In this document: positions 1 through 5,695 of the stretch, piece by piece | Layout: each line of letters opens with the position of its first letter | How positions within the stretch are numbered: the first letter of the stretch is position 1 | Assembly: GCA_015233265.1 (NCBI GenBank) | Contig: JADFXZ010000137.1 | Span: forward strand, 1-5,995 | Direction: 5' to 3' | DNA: 5,995 nucleotides | Source: Nitrospirota bacterium | GTDB taxonomy: Bacteria > Nitrospirota > Thermodesulfovibrionia > Thermodesulfovibrionales > Magnetobacteriaceae | Position numbers and translations under genes: made by a program | Notes under the pieces: generated by a model | What the model was told of the DNA's origin: nothing | Seen by the model: only the letters and a program-made list of their open reading frames with translations | The model's database searches: none

Positions 1-1
1 A

Positions 2-19
2 AGGTTCCTTGCGAAATGA
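2..19 (+). CDS. Possible 3' end of an upstream gene (partial)
   Basis: The first bases read RFLAK followed by TGA in the frame starting at base 2. That stop would overlap the hom start codon as ATGA (16-19), a common arrangement between co-transcribed genes. In related bacteria an aminotransferase gene often precedes hom, and a short basic-hydrophobic tail would suit one. Five codons are far too few to identify anything, so this is only a pointer that hom is probably not the first gene of its operon. Confidence 0.25.
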   Translation, partial: RFLAK

Positions 20-1311
20 GGCAAATTGTCAACATCGGCATCATAGGCTTCGGCATAGTAGGAAGCGGCACGGCAAGGATAATCCTTCAAAACGCCGCGC
101 TGATAGAAAGGCGCACGGGAAAAAAAATCATCTTAAAACGCATAGCCGACCTCGACATAAATCGTGACCGCGGCATTGCTATTGCAGAAGGTGTCCTGAC
201 AACCGACGTCAATGAAATAATTAACGACCCTGGCATTGACATTGTAGTGGAACTAATCGGCGGCATAGAACCGGCAAAAAAGTTCATGCTTGCCGCACTC
301 AAACAGGGTAAGCACATTGTCACGGCCAATAAGGCGCTCCTTGCAACGCACGGAGCTGAGATATTTAAAGAGGCCGAGGCGCAGAATAAGAGCATCGGCT
401 ATGAGGCCGCGGTAGCCGGAGGCATTCCAATCATAAAGGTGATACGCGAGGGGCTTGCGGCAAATAAGATCCAGTCTATTTATGGAATCATTAACGGTAC
501 ATCTAATTATATTCTCACAAGAATGACAAAAGAGGGCGCGCCGTTTGACGAGGTGTTAAAAGACGCCCAGCGGCTGGGCTATGCGGAGACCGACCCAACG
601 TTCGATATCGAGGGTATCGACACTGCCCACAAGCTGACGTTGCTTTCATCGCTGGCTTTTGGTATACCGCTGTCTTTTGACAAGATTTATAAAGAGGGCA
701 TCACGGCAATAACCCCTGATGACATAGCCTATGCCTCTGAGCTTGGCTATAAGATCAAGCTGCTTGCGATAGCGAAGGTGGTGGATACTGAAATTGAGTT
801 GCGCGTGCATCCTACAATGCTGCCAGATGACTATCTTATCTCGCAAGTGGATGACGTGTTAAACGCGGTTTACGTAGTTGGGGACGCAGTAGGTGAGACG
901 ATGTACTACGGGCGTGGCGCAGGGGATATGCCCACGGGAAGCTCCGTAGTTAGTGATATAATCGACATTGCCGGCGGCGGGGCAGTTCGTTGCCGTTCAT
1001 TTTTAAACACTAACACTGACGGCTATAAGATTAAGGACATATCTGACATAGAGACGATGTGCTATTTTAGATTCACGGTTTTGGACAAGCCCGGTGTGCT
1101 GTCAAAGATCTCCGGCGTGTTGGGAGACCATAACATCGGCATATCCGCCGTCATACAAAAGGAAAGAAGAGAAGGCAGGGCGGTCCCGCTGATAGTTCTG
1201 ACCCACAGGGCAAAAGAGCGGGACATTGTAAACGCCGTAGCAATGATAGACACACTGCCGATAGTGGCCGCAAGGACGAGGTTCATTCGCGTAGAAGGCA
1301 AAGAGAACTAA
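16..1311 (+). CDS. hom: Homoserine dehydrogenase with C-terminal ACT domain
   Basis: This cytosolic enzyme reduces L-aspartate 4-semialdehyde to L-homoserine with NAD(P)H, the branch point to threonine and methionine. The N-terminal Rossmann fold shows GFGIVG at residues 11-16 for nucleotide binding, followed by TANK (103-106). The catalytic and dimerisation part contains GIINGTSNYILTRM (157-170) and the family signature at 184-206, including E191, D197, D202 and K206, which correspond to substrate-binding and catalytic residues of known enzymes. A C-terminal ACT domain (about 349-428, with VLDKPGVLSKISGVLGDHNI) suggests feedback control by an end product such as threonine, as is usual for the long form. 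The length of 431 aa is normal for that form. The ATG start lies just before the glycine-rich motif, which fits the family; upstream bases are too few to judge the ribosome site. The gene is followed after 26 bases by tusA-like and moeB-like genes. Identification is secure. Confidence 0.97.
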   Translation: MRQIVNIGIIGFGIVGSGTARIILQNAALIERRTGKKIILKRIADLDINRDRGIAIAEGVLTTDVNEIINDPGIDIVVELIGGIEPAKKFMLAALKQGKHIVTANKALLATHGAEIFKEAEAQNKSIGYEAAVAGGIPIIKVIREGLAANKIQSIYGIINGTSNYILTRMTKEGAPFDEVLKDAQRLGYAETDPTFDIEGIDTAHKLTLLSSLAFGIPLSFDKIYKEGITAITPDDIAYASELGYKIKLLAIAKVVDTEIELRVHPTMLPDDYLISQVDDVLNAVYVVGDAVGETMYYGRGAGDMPTGSSVVSDIIDIAGGGAVRCRSFLNTNTDGYKIKDISDIETMCYFRFTVLDKPGVLSKISGVLGDHNIGISAVIQKERREGRAVPLIVLTHRAKERDIVNAVAMIDTLPIVAARTRFIRVEGKEN

Positions 1312-1337
1312 AAGCGGAAAGCGGGGGGGCATTCGGC

Positions 1338-1583
1338 GTGGAAGAGATAATTGCCGACAAGAGGATAGATATAAGGGGGCTTAAATGCCCTTATACGTTT
1401 GTAAGATCAAAGCTGGCCATTGAGTCGATGACCTCAGGCGAGGTACTTGAGATAACGATGGATTATCCTGAGGCTGCGGTAAGCATCCCGAAATCGATGC
1501 AGGACCACGGTCAGCGCGTCCTCTCAGTAGACAAGATAAACGGCACCGACTGGGTTATCCTGATAAGGAAAGAGAGGGATTAG
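1338..1583 (+). CDS. TusA-family sulfurtransferase / sulfur-carrier protein
   Basis: This small cytosolic protein of 81 aa has the TusA (SirA/YedF-like) fold. Family members carry a persulfide on one conserved cysteine and pass sulfur to tRNA thiolation, molybdenum cofactor or other acceptors. The N-terminal motif IDIRGLKCPYTFVRSKLA contains the expected cysteine at residue 17 followed by P18. The usual second proline of CPxP is threonine here (CPYT). The rest is a typical beta-alpha-beta-alpha-beta pattern ending at WVILIRKE. The GTG start at 1338 gives the normal family length; the preceding G-rich run (about 1322-1328) is a possible but atypical ribosome site. The gene sits 26 bases after hom and 7 bases before the moeB-like gene, implying shared transcription and a sulfur relay between its product and the E1-like enzyme. 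The actual acceptor cannot be told from sequence. Confidence 0.9.
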   Translation: MEEIIADKRIDIRGLKCPYTFVRSKLAIESMTSGEVLEITMDYPEAAVSIPKSMQDHGQRVLSVDKINGTDWVILIRKERD

Positions 1584-1590
1584 ACCGGCG

Positions 1591-2406
1591 GTGGCATTTA
1601 CCGAAGACCAGTTCACTGACGATCAAATAATACGCTACAGCCGGCACATCATCTTGCCGGAGGTTGGCGGCAAGGGTCAGACCAAAATTGCTGCGGCGAA
1701 GGTGTTTTTAATTGGGGCGGGGGGACTAGGCTGCCCGATTAGTTATTATCTGACTGCGGCGGGGGTTGGAGAGATTGCAATTGTCGATGACGATGTTGTG
1801 GATTTGAGCAATCTCCAGCGTCAGATACTCCACAGCACAAAGACCATTGGAATGCAAAAGGTAGACTCGGCAAAGGCCGTATTAAATGCCCTGAATCCCG
1901 ACGTAGAGATAGTGGCAATAAAAGAGCGCCTGACTCCGGACAACATCCTTGGCTATATAAAAGACTACGACATAGTGATAGACGGTAGTGACAACTTCCC
2001 GACGAGATACCTTGTCAACGACGCCTGTGTGCTGGCGGGAAAGCCGCTGTCAAGCGGCGCGGTGTTGAGATTTGAGGGGCAGGTGACAACGATAGTCCCT
2101 GGACAAGGGCACTGTTACCGCTGCCTGTTTGAAGAGATGCCGCCGGAGGGGCTTGTGCCGTCATGCCAGGAGGGCGGGGTGCTTGGGGTGTTACCGGGAA
2201 TAATAGGCACGCTACAGGCGATGGAAGTCCTAAAACTAATCCTCGGCAAGGGCGATGTCCTAATGAATACGCTCCTGATATATGACGCCCTAAAGACAAA
2301 CTTCAGAAAAGTGAAAGTCCCAAAAAACCCAGAATGCCAAGTCTGCGGCACACACCCAACGATAACGAAATTAGGCAGCTATGAGGCAAATTACTGCCGT
2401 GCGTAA
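1591..2406 (+). CDS. moeB: MoeB/ThiF/HesA-family E1-like adenylyltransferase
   Basis: Members of this family use ATP to adenylate the C-terminal glycine of a ubiquitin-like sulfur carrier (MoaD, ThiS, CysO or HcyS type) so that it can be thiocarboxylated. Visible features are R14/R17 in RYSRHIILPEVG, the ATP loop GAGGLG (42-47), DDDVVDLSNLQRQ (66-78), K90, and the catalytic region DGSDNFPTRYLVNDAC (131-146) with D134. Two Cys pairs form the structural zinc site: C175/C178 (CYRC) and C249/C252 (CQVC). C192, in PSCQEGGVLG, matches the position of the E1-type sulfur or thioester cysteine. The 271 aa length is slightly longer than E. coli MoeB or ThiF. The GTG start at 1591 gives the standard MAFTEDQ opening, 7 bases after the TusA-like gene. 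No rhodanese domain follows. Whether it serves molybdopterin, thiamine or homocysteine/cysteine synthesis is undecided, so the symbol is only the family default; the hom-tusA context favours amino-acid sulfur. A decayed partial copy of the 3' end lies near 2662-2749. Confidence 0.9.
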   Translation: MAFTEDQFTDDQIIRYSRHIILPEVGGKGQTKIAAAKVFLIGAGGLGCPISYYLTAAGVGEIAIVDDDVVDLSNLQRQILHSTKTIGMQKVDSAKAVLNALNPDVEIVAIKERLTPDNILGYIKDYDIVIDGSDNFPTRYLVNDACVLAGKPLSSGAVLRFEGQVTTIVPGQGHCYRCLFEEMPPEGLVPSCQEGGVLGVLPGIIGTLQAMEVLKLILGKGDVLMNTLLIYDALKTNFRKVKVPKNPECQVCGTHPTITKLGSYEANYCRA

Positions 2407-2462
2407 GGCATATAACCTTGTTTGATAAATAGTTTCTCACATGCCGGTGAAATCACCCTGTC

Positions 2463-2548
2463 GAATCATCCTGAGCTTGTCGAAGGATTGCCGATGTCTG
2501 GGGAAATGACAAACAAAGGAGCATCCTTCGACAGGCTCAGGATGATTC
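2463..2548. repeat. REP-like inverted repeat, possible bidirectional terminator
   Basis: The arms at 2463-2488 and 2523-2548 are 26 bases each and reverse-complementary with a single difference (T at one position, C in the other arm), separated by 34 bases. The core reads CCTGAGCTTGTCGAAGGAT in the left arm. From memory, a close variant of this core occurs scattered between genes in many unrelated bacterial genomes as a REP-type palindromic element; copy number here cannot be checked. It lies 56 bases after the moeB-like stop, between convergent genes, where such elements are common. It could fold into a long RNA hairpin and limit read-through from both sides. No T-run follows, so it is not a classic intrinsic terminator. 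The rest of the 330-base gap (2407-2736) contains only the moeB remnant. Confidence 0.85.
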
Positions 2549-2661
2549 TATTTTGCATGAGCAATCTCGGAATCTATTATGACACAGTCTGCAAAGCGGC
2601 AATCAAGGAAAGCATCAGTCAGGGTTATAAGTATTGGCAATTTCTGCCCGTTATTTCAAAT

Positions 2662-2749
2662 GCGTTTGCCCTGCGCCGAAAGCCCCCCGACAATCCGGGT
2701 CTGCGGCACAAACGCAACAATAACACAATCAGGCAGCTACGAGTTAAAC
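2662..2749 (+). pseudogene. Decayed 3' fragment of a moeB/thiF-like gene
   Basis: Translation of 2693-2749 gives VCGTNATITQSGSYELN, which aligns with VCGTHPTITKLGSYEAN at the end of the intact moeB-like gene upstream. Over the 51 bases 2699-2749 the DNA matches the intact copy at 41 positions by direct comparison. Just upstream, in a different frame (2665-2697), FALRRKPPDNP resembles FRKVKVPKNP of the intact protein and the family pattern. Restoring about 8 bases near 2697 would join the frames and supply the missing first cysteine of the CxxC zinc pair, so this copy carries a frameshift. Faint similarity may extend back to about 2590 (AIKESISQG against VLKLILGKG), but I am not sure of it. 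No ATP-binding part is present. The remnant overlaps the last 13 bases of the convergent cytochrome gene. It is read as a relic of a duplicated or paralogous gene. Confidence 0.75.
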
Positions 2750-3657
2750 ATGGCAATAAGGGCTACTATTATAAACACCATCACGAGATTCAAGTACGCA
2801 AATATATAAAAAACTCTTTCATGAAGCGGTCTTGCCACAGCGGGGGTGTCGGCTTCATTAACCAGCTTTCCAACCAGAGGCATGGCAATGACCTTATCCT
2901 CACCGTGTGGGGCTAATTTTAAGGCATCTGTGAGGTCGCCCCCTGCAAGATGCTTCATCATGTGTCTGCCGCCCCTCCAGAGTTTGCTGCCAGTAACGTC
3001 ATAGATATTGTCTTTATATACGATACACGCGGCAGGGCTTGTATCAGTGCCATCCATGCGCGAGACCTCTTCGATTGTCATTGCCGGCTTTAGGGTCTGA
3101 GCTATAGATGATTTTTTCTTTTTAAGCCTCGGACCAATTACAAAGGTAACGAGGGAGGCAGTTGCCAGCATTACGAGAAAGAGACAAATCTTTATCGCCA
3201 GTAAGATCCCAAAGCGGCTCTGGTAAAATGCCCTGAAAGACGCAATCCTCTCAAATGTCAGCAGCGTGCCGGTTATGGCAAGCATTGTAATGGAAATCCA
3301 TCCCAGGGCTAATTCCCCGCGTGGAAGCCCCTTTGCGGCATATGCGGGTTTCAGCAAGAGGTGGACATATATAATTGTCCCAAACCATGAAATGGCGGCT
3401 ATCAGGTGAAGGTATATGGCAATTAGTCTGATTACTCGCTGAGCTTTTACCGGCTGCCTGAACATGCCGCCACTGGCTTGCAGGAACTTTTCTCCTTCTT
3501 TCGTAAGGGTGCCCCCGCCAGAGGCGCTCACATGGCATGAGGCGCATTGAAGGCCGGTTTGCCGGGCATATTCAGGGGTTGCGCACACCAATGCCGGCAA
3601 TAGCACCACTGCCAATATCAACCCGGCTAATATGCCGATGCCAGCGCCGCCCCTCAT
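2737..3657 (-). CDS. Membrane heme protein: CXXCH + CopD-like + cytochrome b5-like domains
   Basis: The 306 aa product begins with a signal-like hydrophobic segment (about 6-25, likely cut after VCA at 26). A short exported part follows with one c-type heme site, CASCH at 38-42, in the context GLQCASCHVSASGGGTL. Next come three membrane helices (about 76-102, 116-135, 148-175), resembling the CopD/DUF-type membrane core, with H84 and H99 in the first as possible heme or metal ligands. After a lysine-rich loop (KKKK 179-182) lies a cytochrome b5-like domain (about 192-266) with VYKDNIYDVTGSKLWRGG and likely axial histidines in GGRHMMKHLAGG (232 and/or 236) and APH (251). A last helix (about 283-303) anchors the C-terminus. 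The likely role is electron transfer across or along the membrane; partner and substrate are unknown. The ATG overlaps the upstream CBS gene stop (ATGA, 3654-3657), so translation is probably coupled. The 3' end runs into the moeB remnant on the other strand. Confidence 0.85.
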   Translation of the reverse strand: MRGGAGIGILAGLILAVVLLPALVCATPEYARQTGLQCASCHVSASGGGTLTKEGEKFLQASGGMFRQPVKAQRVIRLIAIYLHLIAAISWFGTIIYVHLLLKPAYAAKGLPRGELALGWISITMLAITGTLLTFERIASFRAFYQSRFGILLAIKICLFLVMLATASLVTFVIGPRLKKKKSSIAQTLKPAMTIEEVSRMDGTDTSPAACIVYKDNIYDVTGSKLWRGGRHMMKHLAGGDLTDALKLAPHGEDKVIAMPLVGKLVNEADTPAVARPLHERVFYIFAYLNLVMVFIIVALIAMFNS

Positions 3658-4262
3658 CCCTGGACGTTTATCTGAAACAGCGGTGATCTCAGAATATCGC
3701 CGCGCGTGATTATCCCGGAGAGCCTCCCATCTGCCTTCGTCACCGGTATCCTGTTGATATTCCTTGCCTTAAAAAGAGAAACAGCCTCGTGCAGCGGTGC
3801 ATTTTCACTAATACTCACAGCCGGGGCAGTCATAATGTCTTTAGCGGCATGATTGTCAATACTCATCACGTCGCAGGCCTTACGATGTAGTGAATGAGCC
3901 ACAACGGTCATAAACGTCAATGCGCGGCCTGCCCCCATGTGTGAAAGAAAATCTTTCTCGGATATAACCCCAACAAGGCTGCCCATATCGTCAACTACCG
4001 GCAAGCCTGAGATCGATTTCTCAGCAAGGATGTCAGCCACATCGGAAAGCGGCGTATCGGATTTCACAAAAACGACTGCTGTTGTCATAATCTCTTTGAC
4101 TGCCACTGCGTTTGTCACCCTCTCAACGGCATGTTTATATGCCGCAAGGTACACTTGTTTGAAATCACCGGGCGTTATATCTATATATCCGCTTATGGAC
4201 TTCATTGCCTCAAATACGTCATCGTCGTTTATCGTTACGCAAAAAGACATTTGAGCACTCAT
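3654..4262 (-). CDS. Tandem CBS-domain protein
   Basis: The 202 aa soluble protein has two CBS motifs, at about 55-108 (VKEIMTTAVVFVKSDTPLSDVADIL through LVGVISEKDFL) and 138-193 (AKDIMTAPAVSISENAPLHEA through LSGIITRGDIL). Such pairs form a Bateman module that typically binds adenosine nucleotides or related ligands and regulates a partner. A 30-residue linker separates them. An N-terminal stretch of about 50 residues (DDDVFEAMKSISGYIDITPGDFKQVYL) is not part of CBS and is unassigned. There is no enzyme or transport domain, so it probably acts as a regulator or adaptor. The first ATG is chosen because AGGAGG lies 5 bases upstream; the alternative M5 would be too far away. The gene follows the GGDEF regulator after 35 bases and overlaps the heme protein gene by 4 bases, which makes that membrane protein the most natural partner by context only. 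Confidence 0.9.
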   Translation of the reverse strand: MSAQMSFCVTINDDDVFEAMKSISGYIDITPGDFKQVYLAAYKHAVERVTNAVAVKEIMTTAVVFVKSDTPLSDVADILAEKSISGLPVVDDMGSLVGVISEKDFLSHMGAGRALTFMTVVAHSLHRKACDVMSIDNHAAKDIMTAPAVSISENAPLHEAVSLFKARNINRIPVTKADGRLSGIITRGDILRSPLFQINVQG

Positions 4263-4266
4263 TGTA

Positions 4267-4273
4267 ACCTCCT
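4267..4273 (-). promoter_or_regulatory. Ribosome binding site of the CBS gene
   Basis: On the minus strand AGGAGGT precedes the ATG at 4262, with 5 bases between AGGAGG and the start. This strong site fixes the start of the CBS protein at its first methionine, and allows separate initiation within a shared transcript. Confidence 0.8.
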
Positions 4274-4297
4274 TGTTCGATGTTTTTCAACCCATAG

Positions 4298-5602
4298 TCA
4301 ATGGCACAAACAATGGACAGCCTTTACGGATTCGACAATATCATATAACAATGACTCCTTTTGTTCTAACGTCTCAATACCCATTGACTCAATACTGCCC
4401 ATAAATTGCGTCCAGTCCTGTTGCGTCCAGACGCCTTTAGTGTCTGCGATGAAATCTATGACTTTCCAACAAACACGCGACAGAACTTCCTCTACATCTG
4501 TGCTGAGATGCTGTAGCATGTAGAATCTCTTCAGAATATCGAGCAATGTAGCGAGGATTACTTCGAAATGTCTTTGAATTACAATCCCATTTTTTTTAAG
4601 TTCTAATATAAAATCAAGCCAGTCATTATGCTCCCACACCCCTTTTTGCCGCACGATGAATTTTAACGACACGGTAAACAGCGTCTTTATATCCCCATGA
4701 GCCGTTTTGTTTGGCCTGGTGTATAACTGGTAATTGTTTTTTCCCTTTTCTTTAGCGTGATACATTGCGGCGTCCGCCTTTTTCATCAGCGCATGTGTGT
4801 CGTAACCGTCTTCCGGATAAAATGTTATCCCAATGCTTGCGCCTATCGCACAGTATGGGACATCAAAACGAAAAGGTTTTCCAATCGATACAATTATATT
4901 TAACGCAACTGTCTCTGCATCCGCTACGTCAGTGAGATTGGTAAGCAAGACTACGAACTCATCGCCGCCTAAACGTGCCGCCGTATCAGTGCCGCGTATG
5001 TTTTTTTGTATTCTTGCAGCTATCTCCTTTAGTACGACGTCCCCGGCGTCATGCCCCATTTTGTCATTTATACACTTAAACTCGTCGATGTCAATCATGA
5101 GCAGCGCAACAATCGTTCTTTTACGCTTGGCCTGGCGCAAGGCCTGGTCAAACCTGTCGAAAAAAAGCGAACGGTTAGGCAGTCCTGTCAGAAAATCATA
5201 GTGGACAAGCTCTTTTAGTTTCATATCTGTTTTATGCTTATACAGCGCCATTTGAATTGTGAAATTTGTTAATTCAGGCTCAAATGGTTTTGTGATAAAG
5301 GCATAGGGTTCGGTCATCTTAGCATGTTCTAATGTCTTGGGGTCTGAATGGGCGGTGAGATAAATCACCGGGATGTTAAACCTGTTTTGTATTTCATAGG
5401 CGGTTTCAACGCCGTCGCGCGTGCCCTTAATCTTTATATCCATGAGTATCAGGTCAGGGCTGTCTTTTTCCGCATTTGCTATTGCCTCCTCAGAAGACGA
5501 CGAAATCGAAGTTACGATATATCCAAATTTCTCAAGTATCCTCTGTATATAAGCGCTGGTTATCCCTTCGTCCTCCACTATCATGATTCGAGCCTTATCC
5601 AT
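4298..5602 (-). CDS. REC-GGDEF response regulator, probable diguanylate cyclase with tandem C-terminal module
   Basis: Numbered from the ATG at 5602 (434 aa), a receiver domain occupies about 3-120, with acidic pocket E10/D11, phospho-acceptor D55 (LILMDIKIKG), T83 and K105 (TKPF). A GGDEF domain covers about 132-296: DFLTGLPNR (136-144), metal-binding D171 in IDIDEFK, FKCINDKMGHDAGD, the intact active-site motif GGDEF (212-216) and an inhibitory-site RxxD (203-206) five residues before it. The protein should thus make cyclic di-GMP from two GTP, controlled by phosphorylation and product inhibition. The last 135 residues form two related copies of a module centred on KGVWEHNDWLDF (320-331) and KGVWTQQDWTQF (389-400), which I cannot assign to a family; the protein ends HCLCH. 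A TTG 21 bases further upstream is in frame, but AAGGAGG sits 8 bases before the ATG and settles the start. The neighbouring histidine kinase is its likely phosphodonor. Confidence 0.92.
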   Translation of the reverse strand: MDKARIMIVEDEGITSAYIQRILEKFGYIVTSISSSSEEAIANAEKDSPDLILMDIKIKGTRDGVETAYEIQNRFNIPVIYLTAHSDPKTLEHAKMTEPYAFITKPFEPELTNFTIQMALYKHKTDMKLKELVHYDFLTGLPNRSLFFDRFDQALRQAKRKRTIVALLMIDIDEFKCINDKMGHDAGDVVLKEIAARIQKNIRGTDTAARLGGDEFVVLLTNLTDVADAETVALNIIVSIGKPFRFDVPYCAIGASIGITFYPEDGYDTHALMKKADAAMYHAKEKGKNNYQLYTRPNKTAHGDIKTLFTVSLKFIVRQKGVWEHNDWLDFILELKKNGIVIQRHFEVILATLLDILKRFYMLQHLSTDVEEVLSRVCWKVIDFIADTKGVWTQQDWTQFMGSIESMGIETLEQKESLLYDIVESVKAVHCLCH

Positions 5603-5610
5603 CGTTAATG

Positions 5611-5617
5611 CCTCCTT
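5611..5617 (-). promoter_or_regulatory. Ribosome binding site deciding the GGDEF gene start
   Basis: On the minus strand AAGGAGG is followed after 8 bases by ATG at 5602, which opens MDKARIMIVEDE, a normal receiver-domain beginning. A longer reading frame from TTG at 5623 would place this site inside the coding sequence, so the shorter start is preferred. Confidence 0.8.
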
Positions 5618-5695
5618 AACCAATCGAATTATTTATAAACCTAATAGAGCTGACCGATGTTTTCCTGGATTTCCTGCTCATCACACCGCATACCC

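Noticed and set aside
2444..2455. Small palindrome GGTGAAATCACC after moeB
   Set aside because: The arms are 5 bases with a 2-base loop and no T-run follows, so it cannot form a useful terminator and is easily chance; no operator is known to match.
2579..2809. Open frame of 76 codons containing VCGTNATITQSGSYE
   Set aside because: The middle is the moeB relic in its second frame, but the first part is unrelated to the family in that frame and the tail is antisense to the heme-protein gene. It was treated as part of a pseudogene rather than a gene.
2422..2916. Open frame of 164 codons on the + strand after moeB
   Set aside because: It runs through the REP arms and the decayed moeB copy and then lies antisense to the heme-protein gene; only a short part resembles any protein, and that part is frameshifted. 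It is not a functional gene as read.
3583..3585. Cys25 of the heme protein as a lipoprotein attachment site
   Set aside because: The preceding residues are A-L-V, and valine just before cysteine does not fit the lipobox, which needs G, A or S there. Ordinary signal peptidase cleavage after VCA is more plausible.
4131..4523. Open frame on the + strand across the CBS/GGDEF junction
   Set aside because: It is antisense to two well-supported genes and its translation has no recognisable domain; it is a shadow frame.
5630..5681. Short possible leader peptide (MSRKSRKTSV...) between the kinase and GGDEF genes, minus strand
   Set aside because: It has about 20 codons without a clear ribosome site or a family resemblance; the region is simply a 93-base spacer. 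I also saw no convincing -35/-10 pair there; TTATAAAT near 5632 has no matching upstream element.
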